Assembly: GCA_002331565.1 (NCBI GenBank)
Contig: DCZC01000073.1
Location: 1,735 to 8,896 of the forward strand
Length of the DNA stretch: 7,162 bases
DNA from: Gemmatimonas sp. UBA2094
Lineage (GTDB): Bacteria; Gemmatimonadota; Gemmatimonadetes; Gemmatimonadales; Gemmatimonadaceae
Direction: 5' to 3'
Shown: positions 1-5,871 of the stretch, piece after piece
How the letters are laid out: the number at the start of each line of letters is the position of its first letter
Numbering within the stretch: the stretch's first letter is position 1
Notes under the pieces: generated by a model
Told to the model about the DNA's origin: nothing
Seen by the model: the letters and a program-made list of their open reading frames with translations, nothing else
The model's database searches: none
Made by a program: the position numbers and the translations under genes

Positions 1-684
1 GGAGGCGCACGGGCGCTGTATCTCGGATTTCCCGAAGCGGCCGCGCGCCTTTCGGCCGGTGCACACACGTCGGTACAGGTATTCGGGTGTCCCATCGAGC
101 CGCCGCCCGTGCCGCGACCGTCGCGCGACGACGCGCGCGCGAAGTGGGGGCTGTCCGCCGATGCCTTCGTCGTGCTTGTCTTCGGCGGCAGCCAGGGGGC
201 GCGTGCCCTCAACGAGGCCACCGCTGCGTGGGTCGCGCGCGGGCTTCCCGAGGGTGTCGCCGTCATCTGGGCCACCGGCAAGCAGCAGGCGGCAGCCTAT
301 CTCGACCGCGAGGGGGAGCGGGTACGCGTGCGCCCCTATCTGTCGCCCATTGCCGATGCGTATGCCGCCGCCGACGTCGCCGTGACTCGGGCCGGCGCCA
401 TGTCCATCGCTGAGCTGTGCGCGTGGGAAATTCCCACGGTGTTGGTGCCGCTGCCCACCGCTGCACAGGATCACCAGACGCACAATGCACGTGCCACGGC
501 CCACGCAGGGGCCGCCGTACACCTGCCACAGGCGGAACTCACGGTGGACGCGCTCGCTGCACAGGTGCGTGCGCTGCAGTACGATGCGGCGCGGATGGCG
601 GCCATGCGGGCGGCAGCGGCGCGGCGGGCACACCCCAGTGCGGCGACGGACATCGCGCGCGATCTGCTCGCACGCATCCGCTGA
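1..684 (+). CDS. murG: MurG, UDP-GlcNAc:lipid I N-acetylglucosaminyltransferase (3' part, start lies outside window)
   Basis: The reading frame is open from base 1 to the TGA at 682-684, giving the last 227 residues; the family is usually about 355-370 residues, so roughly the N-terminal third (lipid I-binding side) is missing only because the window begins here. MurG moves GlcNAc from UDP-GlcNAc to lipid I at the inner face of the membrane to make lipid II. Visible family motifs, numbered within the fragment, are GGSQGA (62-67) of the nucleotide-sugar domain, RAGAMSIAEL starting at 130, and DHQTHNA (157-163), all in the order and spacing typical of MurG. At the position where many MurGs have GNP, the fragment reads GCP. 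An internal ATG at 109 is in frame but lies past conserved sequence and is not the start. The gene leads the murG-murC-fts run. Identification is firm from the motifs and the neighbours. Confidence 0.95.
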   Translation, partial: GGARALYLGFPEAAARLSAGAHTSVQVFGCPIEPPPVPRPSRDDARAKWGLSADAFVVLVFGGSQGARALNEATAAWVARGLPEGVAVIWATGKQQAAAYLDREGERVRVRPYLSPIADAYAAADVAVTRAGAMSIAELCAWEIPTVLVPLPTAAQDHQTHNARATAHAGAAVHLPQAELTVDALAAQVRALQYDAARMAAMRAAAARRAHPSAATDIARDLLARIR

Positions 685-740
685 GCGGGCGATACCGGCG
701 GGCAGTACGATTGTGCTGGCGCGGCTGCCATATTTCGCGC
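685..740 (+). other. Short murG-murC gap without a clear ribosome binding site
   Basis: Only 56 bases separate the murG stop from the murC ATG, which suits one transcript. I see no purine-rich Shine-Dalgarno sequence in the 20 bases before the ATG; the bases just upstream are relatively A+T-rich (CCATATTT). No terminator-like hairpin with a T-run is present. Confidence 0.5.
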
Positions 741-2189
741 ATGGCCTCCTCCGATTCCGCCTCCACGCCCGAATCGCCGACCCGCGCGATCCTCCTCGAC
801 ACTGCCGACCCGCGACCCGTGCATTTCGTGGGCATTGCCGGTGCTGGCATGAGCGCGCTGGCCGAGCTGCTGGCGCGACGTGGGGTGGGTATTCAGGGGA
901 CCGATGCGAATCCCACCGGAGCGCCGGATCTCGCGAAGTACGGCGTTGCCGTGTCGCCGCACGACGACCGGCGCGTGGCCGGCGCACGGGCGCTCGTGTA
1001 TTCGTCGGCGATTCCCGCCACGCATCCGGAAATGCAGGCCGCGCGGGCCGCCGGCATTCCGGTCATACGGCGCGCCGAAGCGCTCGCCGACGCGGTGAGT
1101 GGCGGCACGCTGATCGGTGTCGCCGGTACGCACGGGAAAACCACCACCACGGTGATGACCACCGAAGCCCTTGCGAGTGCGGCGCGCAACCCGACCGGTG
1201 TCGTGGGCGGACGCGTAGGTATGTGGGGCGGCAATCTCCGTCTTGGCGGCGATACCTACGTAGTGGAGGCCGACGAATACGATCGCTCCTTTCTGGCGTT
1301 GCACCCGGACGTCGCGATCGTGCTCAACGTGGAAGCCGATCACCTCGATATTTATCGTGATCTCGACGACATCATGCGGGCGTTCGAGATGTACTTGTCG
1401 CCCGCGCGCACCGTCGTGCGCTGCGCCGACGACGTGGGGGCGATGACGCTGCGCGTCGCGTCGAGTCGTGACGTGATCGATTACTCGGCGATAGTGCCGG
1501 GTACCGCCCCGTCCGGACACGCGGCCAACGCCCGTCTCGTGGCCGATGCGCTCGTGCTCGACGCAACGGGCTCGCGATTCACTGTGCGCTTCGACGGCGT
1601 TGCGCTCGGTGACCTGCAACTCGCGGTGCCGGGCATGCACAACGTGCGCAACGCGCTCGCCGCCATCGGCGCCGGGCTCGCGCTCGGGGCATCCGTCCCC
1701 GAGATGGCGCCCGGACTCGCCGCGTTCCGCGGGGTGGAGCGACGTTTCCAGCGGCTCGGCAGCGAACGGGGCGTCGAGGTTGTAGACGACTACGCGCATC
1801 ACCCCACGGAGGTGCAGGCCACCATCGCGGCGGCCCGGCACGCGTTTCCCGATCGCCGGCTCGTCCTGCTGTTTCAACCGCACCTCTATTCACGCACGCG
1901 CGACCTGCAGGCGGAATTCGCGACGGCGCTGTCGGCGGCCGATGTCCTGCTGCTGTGCGACATCTACGGCGCCCGCGAGAAGCCGGAGCCGGAGGTCACG
2001 TCGGCGCTGATCGGCGATCGCATCACCAACGGCGTGTTGCGCTGGACTGGTCCGCGTGAAGAGGCGGCGGCGGTGGCGCAGGGTATGGTACAGGAAGGCG
2101 ACGTCGTGCTCACGATGGGCGCTGGCGACATCACGCGAACCGGCCCGGAACTGCTCGAACGTCTCCGCGCCACCTCGTCGTATCACTGA
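741..2189 (+). CDS. murC: MurC, UDP-N-acetylmuramate--L-alanine ligase
   Basis: This cytoplasmic ATP-dependent ligase adds L-alanine to UDP-MurNAc, the first stem-peptide step. The 482-residue product has the usual length and all three Mur-ligase domains. HFVGIAGAGMSALAEL (28-43) is the Rossmann-type UDP-substrate loop. GVAGTHGKTTTT (126-137) is the ATP P-loop with Lys133. EADEYDRSF (176-184) and NVEADHLD (196-203) are central-domain metal/ATP motifs. DDYAHHPTEV, FQPHLYSRT and a late GAGDI motif mark the C-terminal domain. The ATG at 741 was chosen because it gives a modest 27-residue lead before the Rossmann strand; the frame remains open far upstream, but that part overlaps murG and has no family resemblance. 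No good Shine-Dalgarno precedes the ATG, so a nearby start (for example TTG 711) cannot be excluded. murC is followed by ftsQ after only 3 bases; murB and ddl, often found here, are absent. Confidence 0.96.
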   Translation: MASSDSASTPESPTRAILLDTADPRPVHFVGIAGAGMSALAELLARRGVGIQGTDANPTGAPDLAKYGVAVSPHDDRRVAGARALVYSSAIPATHPEMQAARAAGIPVIRRAEALADAVSGGTLIGVAGTHGKTTTTVMTTEALASAARNPTGVVGGRVGMWGGNLRLGGDTYVVEADEYDRSFLALHPDVAIVLNVEADHLDIYRDLDDIMRAFEMYLSPARTVVRCADDVGAMTLRVASSRDVIDYSAIVPGTAPSGHAANARLVADALVLDATGSRFTVRFDGVALGDLQLAVPGMHNVRNALAAIGAGLALGASVPEMAPGLAAFRGVERRFQRLGSERGVEVVDDYAHHPTEVQATIAAARHAFPDRRLVLLFQPHLYSRTRDLQAEFATALSAADVLLLCDIYGAREKPEPEVTSALIGDRITNGVLRWTGPREEAAAVAQGMVQEGDVVLTMGAGDITRTGPELLERLRATSSYH

Positions 2190-2192
2190 GAC

Positions 2193-2957
2193 GTGGCGTC
2201 GGCGGTGCTCGAGTCCACGGTGAGCGGTACGGCCGCACCGGATACGGCAGCGCGTCCGCGGTGGTGGCGGATGTTGCGTCGCGCGCTCGTCGCCGGCGCG
2301 GTTGCGGCTACCGTGGCGACGCCCTGGTGGGGCCCGCGGGCGCTGTCCCGGCTCGAGTTCTTCCATGTGCGACGTGTCGTCTTCGAGGGAATGCGGTATA
2401 CTCCGCGCGCGGAGGCCCTCGCGCTGCTCAAGGTGGACACGCTGCAGTCGGTCTGGCAGGAGCTGGCGCCACTGGGCACGCGCCTCGCAGCGCATCCGCT
2501 TGTCGCCGACGTGCAGGTGGAGCGGCAGCTCCCAGGCACCATTCTCGTGCAGGTGACCGAGCGAGAGCCGGTGGCGCTGGTGCGTCGGCAGGACGGGCGC
2601 CTCGATCCGGTCGACGCCGGCGGACGCCGGCTCCCGATCGACCCGGCCACGGTGCCCATGGACGTCCCACTCTCGGCCAGTGCCGACAGTGCCCTCATGC
2701 AGTTGCTCGACGGCCTGCGGACGGCCGAGCCGGCACTCTACGCGCGGATCGAGCGGGCCGATCGGGTGAAAGACAAGGGGATGCCGGATGAATTCCGCAT
2801 CAGGCTCGGGCCGGTGACGGTCCGAACCACCTCTGAGGTGACCGTGAGCCGGTTCAAGGACATATTACCGGTGGAAGCCGACCTCGCGCGCAACCGCCTG
2901 CGCGCCGTGGAGCTCGATCTGCGCTTCCGTAACCAGGTGATCGCCAGACAGCCATGA
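2193..2957 (+). CDS. ftsQ: FtsQ, bitopic division protein with POTRA domain
   Basis: FtsQ/DivIB links the cytoplasmic Z-ring to the periplasmic divisome through FtsB and FtsL. The 254-residue product has the family layout: a short cytoplasmic tail ending in a basic cluster (RPRWWRMLRR, about 21-30), one membrane segment at about 31-47, a POTRA domain starting near FFHVRRVVFEG (56-66) and running through HPLVADVQVERQLPGTI (101-117) to about 129, then a beta domain ending in DLRFRNQVIARQP. The start is GTG at 2193, 3 bases after the murC stop. It has no convincing Shine-Dalgarno, so translation may depend on coupling to murC; in-frame GTGs at 2205 and 2220 are alternatives that would shorten only the disordered tail. 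The stop overlaps the ftsA start (ATGA, 2954-2957). Sequence identity in this family is low, so the call rests on architecture, the C-terminal strand motif and position before ftsA. Confidence 0.9.
   Translation: MASAVLESTVSGTAAPDTAARPRWWRMLRRALVAGAVAATVATPWWGPRALSRLEFFHVRRVVFEGMRYTPRAEALALLKVDTLQSVWQELAPLGTRLAAHPLVADVQVERQLPGTILVQVTEREPVALVRRQDGRLDPVDAGGRRLPIDPATVPMDVPLSASADSALMQLLDGLRTAEPALYARIERADRVKDKGMPDEFRIRLGPVTVRTTSEVTVSRFKDILPVEADLARNRLRAVELDLRFRNQVIARQP
2935..2942 (+). promoter_or_regulatory. Possible Shine-Dalgarno for ftsA
   Basis: AGGTGATC inside the end of ftsQ matches the 16S anti-Shine-Dalgarno end (GATCACCT) over eight bases. It sits farther from the ftsA ATG (2954) than is ideal, so it may work mainly alongside translational coupling through the ATGA overlap. 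Confidence 0.35.
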
Positions 2958-4207
2958 CGTCCGAATCCATTGTTGCCGCTCTCGATATAGGCACCGCCCA
3001 CACCACCGCTCTCGTGGCCGTGGTGCACGGCGACGTGCCGCGCACGCCGCTGCTCAAGGTGCTCGGGGTGGGCAGCACGCGCACCATGGGGCTCCGGCGC
3101 GGCGTCGTGAGCGACATCGAAGAGGCCACCCGCAGCATCCGTGCGGCCGTCGAAGAGGCGTGTCGCCTCGCAGGCGTGCAACCCGATGGCCTCTTCGTCG
3201 GCATCGCCGGCGAACATGTGCGCGCGATGTGCTCCACCGGCGTCGTCGCCATCAACGGCGACGAGATCACGCGCCCCGATGTGGACCGCGTGAACGAGGT
3301 CGCGCGCGCGATGGCCATTCCGCAGGACCGCGAGCTGCTGCACGCCATCCCGCAGGAGTACCGGGTAGACAAGGCCGACGGCATCCGTGATCCCGTCGGC
3401 ATGATCGGCACGCGGCTCGAAACGGAGATGTACCTCGTCACGATCGGCAGCTCGCCGGCGATGAATCTGCGCAAAGCCATCGAGCGGGCCGGCTACAAGA
3501 CCCGCGAACTCGTGCTCGAGCCGTTGGCGAGTGCGCTGGCCGTGCTCACGGAAGAGGAGAAGGAACTCGGCGTCGTGCTCGTGGAGCTCGGGGCCGGGAC
3601 CACCGATCTCGCCATCTTCCACGAAGGCAAGATCCGTCATCTCGGTACCATCCCGTACGGCGGCAACACCGTCACGAGCGATCTGGTGCAGGGGCTGGGA
3701 ATCACGCAGCACGACGCCGAGCAGCTCAAGGAAGCCTACGGCTGCGCGTACGAGCCGCTGATCGATCCGGAGCAGGTGATCGCCATGCCGGCCAGCGGTT
3801 CACACGGTGAGCGGCACCTCTCGCGCGAGCTGATGACGCACATCATTCATCAGCGCATGGACGAGATCTTCGACAAGGTCGTGCGGGAAGTGCAGCAGGC
3901 CGGGTTTCAGGGCAAGCTCAACGCCGGGGTCGTGCTCACCGGCGGTGGGGCGTCGCTCGAAGGAATTACCGAACTCGCCGCCGACGTCTTCGGCCTCGGA
4001 GTGCGCACCGGCGTGCCCGGAGCCAAGCTCGATGGCCTCGTGGAAAACGTCACCGATCCGCAATTCGCCACGGTGGCGGGTCTCGCGTTGTACGCCGCGC
4101 ACCGCACCGCGCTGAGCGGTACCACATCGCGCCGGTCGACGCTGAGCGGCGCCGGCGTGGACAAGCTGGCCACGCGCGTGAAGACCTGGTTGCAGGACTT
4201 CTTCTGA
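2954..4207 (+). CDS. ftsA: FtsA, actin-like membrane tether of the Z-ring
   Basis: FtsA is an actin-fold ATP-binding protein that binds the FtsZ C-terminal peptide and anchors it to the inner membrane. The 417-residue product matches the family length. Visible parts are the phosphate-1 strand AALDIGTAHTT (8-18), GVVSDIEEA (50-58), the FtsA-specific 1C (SHS2) region at about 83-167, a phosphate-2 motif reading ELGAGTTDLAIF (211-222), the adenosine motif GVVLTGGGASL (325-335), and a C-terminal amphipathic helix VDKLATRVKTWLQDFF (402-417), the expected membrane-targeting sequence. A Ser/Thr/Arg-rich linker precedes this helix. The phosphate-2 motif has Glu211 where the actin/Hsp70 superfamily usually has Asp. 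The ATG overlaps the ftsQ stop by 4 bases, indicating coupled translation. Unlike many clusters, ftsZ does not follow immediately: a 410-base gap with a strong hairpin lies between. Confidence 0.96.
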   Translation: MTSESIVAALDIGTAHTTALVAVVHGDVPRTPLLKVLGVGSTRTMGLRRGVVSDIEEATRSIRAAVEEACRLAGVQPDGLFVGIAGEHVRAMCSTGVVAINGDEITRPDVDRVNEVARAMAIPQDRELLHAIPQEYRVDKADGIRDPVGMIGTRLETEMYLVTIGSSPAMNLRKAIERAGYKTRELVLEPLASALAVLTEEEKELGVVLVELGAGTTDLAIFHEGKIRHLGTIPYGGNTVTSDLVQGLGITQHDAEQLKEAYGCAYEPLIDPEQVIAMPASGSHGERHLSRELMTHIIHQRMDEIFDKVVREVQQAGFQGKLNAGVVLTGGGASLEGITELAADVFGLGVRTGVPGAKLDGLVENVTDPQFATVAGLALYAAHRTALSGTTSRRSTLSGAGVDKLATRVKTWLQDFF

Positions 4208-4264
4208 TCGATGGCGGCACCGCACTGACTGTCTGTTGACGCGCCGCTGTCCGGCCGCGCCAGA

Positions 4265-4277
4265 GTGACGGAGTCAC
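4265..4277. repeat. Short perfect inverted repeat after ftsA
   Basis: GTGAC-GGA-GTCAC forms a 5-bp perfect inverted repeat with a 3-base spacer, just before the large hairpin. It could be a small RNA hairpin, part of the transcript end, or chance. Confidence 0.4.
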
Positions 4278-4287
4278 GCCCCTGTGC

Positions 4288-4343
4288 AACCCACACGGCC
4301 GGCCGTTCGTGAAATATCACGAACCGTCGGCCGTGTGGGTTTT
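4288..4343 (+). terminator. Strong hairpin, probable ftsA-side transcription terminator
   Basis: The left arm (4288-4312, beginning AACCCACACGGCCG) pairs with the right arm (4317-4341, ending CGGCCGTGTGGGTT). The stem is 25 bp with one G-U wobble and one C-C mismatch, closed by a four-base AATA loop. The right arm runs into TTTT (4340-4343), then GTGG, so the T-tract is short. The hairpin starts 80 bases after the ftsA stop and ends well before the candidate ftsZ promoter, a position that suits rho-independent or partial termination. The minus-strand side has no T-run, so only + strand termination is suggested. It could instead be an RNA-processing or protein-binding site; the inner arms around the loop (GTTCGTGA / TCACGAAC) are a perfect palindrome. 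Confidence 0.7.
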
Positions 4344-4418
4344 GTGGAAAAAAACCGGTCGTCGTGGTGATGGCAGGGGCGCCGCCGGCGAAGCGCCAAC
4401 TTCAACAAAATCCGGTGC

Positions 4419-4446
4419 TTGCGCGACGCGATCGAAGGTGTATTCT
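4419..4446 (+). promoter_or_regulatory. Candidate sigma70-type promoter for ftsZ
   Basis: TTGCGC (4419-4424) and TATTCT (4441-4446) are separated by 16 bases and lie in a locally A+T-richer patch inside a G+C-rich background. The -10 box matches TATAAT at four of six positions and the -35 box matches TTGACA at three. Transcription would start near 4453 and give a leader of about 165 bases. The location after the hairpin and before ftsZ supports the call, but no experimental evidence is visible. Confidence 0.45.
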
Positions 4447-4507
4447 AGGAAAGCTTTTGTACCACTGATTCGCTCCGTCCACATTTGCACATGGTCCGGA
4501 AGCGCGG

Positions 4508-4525
4508 TCCGCCGATGCCGGCGGA
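4508..4525 (+). other. Small hairpin in the ftsZ leader
   Basis: TCCGCCG (4508-4514) pairs perfectly with CGGCGGA (4519-4525) around an ATGC loop. It lies in the predicted ftsZ 5' leader, about 80 bases before the ribosome binding site. Such short stems arise easily in G+C-rich DNA, so a function is uncertain. Confidence 0.3.
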
Positions 4526-4604
4526 GCTCGCCGCACCCGGCCTGCCAGGATTCGGAAGGCCACCGAACCCTGCGACCTCCACCCCGCGCCCGCCCAGCCC
4601 GTAT

Positions 4605-4608
4605 GGAG
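4605..4608 (+). promoter_or_regulatory. ftsZ ribosome binding site (decides the start)
   Basis: GGAG lies 9 bases before the ATG at 4618. The competing in-frame ATG at 4603 overlaps this site and has no Shine-Dalgarno of its own, so 4618 is preferred. Confidence 0.7.
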
Positions 4609-4617
4609 CTTCCCCGC

Positions 4618-5871
4618 ATGACCTTCGAGTTCGAAGAGACCGCTCCCCAGAACGCCCGCATGAAGGTGGTCGGCGTCGGCGGCGGCGGCGGCAACGCCGT
4701 GAACCGCATGATCGAGGAACACCTCGAGGGCGTGGAGTTCATCTCGGTAAACACCGACGCACAGGCCCTCATGAATTCGAAGGCCGACGTCAAGATCCAG
4801 ATCGGCAAGAAGCTCACGCGCGGGCTCGGCGCCGGTGCGCGCCCCGACATCGGGCGTCAGGCCATCGAGGAAAACCGCGAAGATTGCGAGCGCGTCCTCG
4901 GCAATGCCGATCTCGTGTTCATCACCTGTGGCATGGGTGGCGGCACGGGCACCGGCGCCGCCCCGGTCGTCTGTCAGCTCGCCCGCGAGGCCGGTGCCCT
5001 CACCGTCGGTATCGTCACGCGCCCCTTCCTCTTCGAAGGCCGCAAGCGGATGCGCCAGGCCGAAGAGGGGATTGCCGAAATGCGCAAGCACGTGGACACG
5101 ATGATCATCGTGCCCAACGAGCGGCTGCTGGCCGTCGTGGGCAAGGGCATCCCGTTCCACGAAGCGCTCAAGAAGGCCGACGAGGTGCTGCTGCATGCCA
5201 CGCAGGGCATCTCCGTGCTCATCAGCGAGACGGGCATGGTGAACGTCGACTTCGCCGACGTGCGTACCGTCATGCAGAACGGCGGCTCCGCGCTGATGGG
5301 TACCGGTATCGGCCGCGGCGAGAACCGCGCCAGCGAGGCCGCCCAGCAGGCCATCGCGTCGCCGCTGCTCGACAACGTGTCCATCTCGGGTGCCACGGGC
5401 GTGCTGGTCAATATCACCGGCGGGGAAGATCTCACCCTCGGCGAAGTGCACCAGATCAACGACATCGTGCACGATGCGGTCGGGGACGACGCCGAGATCA
5501 TCTTCGGCGCCGTGCATGAGCCCGCCATGATGGGAGAGATCCGCGTCACGGTCATCGCGACCGGTTTTGACCGGTACATGCAGAACCTCGCCACCATGCC
5601 GCAGCATGCCGCGGCTGCGATGTCTGGCGCTGGGGGTTCCGCTCGGCCGTTTCCGGGTCCAGATTCCGGTGTCCAGCCGGTGGCACCGAAGGGCCGGGCC
5701 GTGTTGCCGTTCCCGTCCGGGGCCAAGCCGCCGGTGAGACCGGCGGCGCCCACCGCGCGTCCAGCGTGGGAAGGGGCACAGCCTCGCCCGCCCCGGGTTC
5801 CACCCGCCTCCACGTCGTCAGAGCCCGACGACATGGAAATCCCGACGTTCATACGGAGACAGATGGATTGA
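4618..5871 (+). CDS. ftsZ: FtsZ, tubulin-like GTPase of the division ring
   Basis: FtsZ polymerises with GTP into the cytoplasmic ring that directs division. The 417-residue product starts [20 protein letters not shown], soon reaching the nucleotide loop [13 protein letters not shown] (19-31). The tubulin signature GGGTGTG is at 107-113. The T7 catalytic loop NVDFADV (209-215) is intact, so a working GTPase is expected. The globular core ends near 319 and is followed by a Pro/Ala-rich, presumably disordered linker (about 320-404) and the conserved C-terminal peptide [12 protein letters not shown] (406-417), which binds FtsA and other partners. The linker is mildly basic before its acidic SEPDD end. 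The start at 4618 has GGAG at 9 bases. ftsZ appears to have its own promoter, apart from ftsA, and its stop overlaps the start of an M23 peptidase gene. Confidence 0.98.
   Translation: MTFEFEETAPQNARMKVVGVGGGGGNAVNRMIEEHLEGVEFISVNTDAQALMNSKADVKIQIGKKLTRGLGAGARPDIGRQAIEENREDCERVLGNADLVFITCGMGGGTGTGAAPVVCQLAREAGALTVGIVTRPFLFEGRKRMRQAEEGIAEMRKHVDTMIIVPNERLLAVVGKGIPFHEALKKADEVLLHATQGISVLISETGMVNVDFADVRTVMQNGGSALMGTGIGRGENRASEAAQQAIASPLLDNVSISGATGVLVNITGGEDLTLGEVHQINDIVHDAVGDDAEIIFGAVHEPAMMGEIRVTVIATGFDRYMQNLATMPQHAAAAMSGAGGSARPFPGPDSGVQPVAPKGRAVLPFPSGAKPPVRPAAPTARPAWEGAQPRPPRVPPASTSSEPDDMEIPTFIRRQMD
5855..5858 (+). promoter_or_regulatory. Ribosome binding site for the M23 gene, inside the end of ftsZ
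   Basis: GGAG lies 9 bases before the TTG at 5868, the same motif and spacing as for ftsZ. It falls in the codons for the FtsZ C-terminal peptide, and it supports the unusual TTG as the true start. Confidence 0.65.

Larger units (their letters stand above)
4208..4617 (+). other. Non-coding ftsA-ftsZ gap (terminator, promoter and leader region)
   Basis: This is the only long gene-free stretch in the window. From left to right it holds a short palindrome (4265-4277), a strong terminator-like hairpin (4288-4341), an A-tract just after it (from 4348), an A+T-richer patch with a candidate promoter (about 4398-4462), and a G+C-rich leader with small hairpins before the ftsZ ribosome binding site. 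The ftsZ frame stays open through it back to 4309, but this upstream extension begins inside the hairpin, has no FtsZ character and lacks a good ribosome binding site, so I treat it as non-coding. Confidence 0.75.

Noticed and set aside
471..1883. A 470-codon open frame on the minus strand across murG and murC
   Set aside because: Shadow frame rich in Arg, His and Gly; the + strand genes there carry complete family motifs.
4236..4241. TTGACG, a near-perfect -35 box after ftsA
   Set aside because: No -10-like sequence lies 15-19 bases downstream, and the strong hairpin would follow directly.
4309..4617. N-terminal extension of FtsZ or a separate small gene upstream of ftsZ
   Set aside because: It would begin inside the hairpin, has no good ribosome binding site and no FtsZ-like sequence, and the ATG at 4618 has a well-placed GGAG.
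4675..4692. Run of GGC triplets near the start of ftsZ
   Set aside because: It encodes the normal glycine-rich nucleotide loop of FtsZ, not a separate repeat element.
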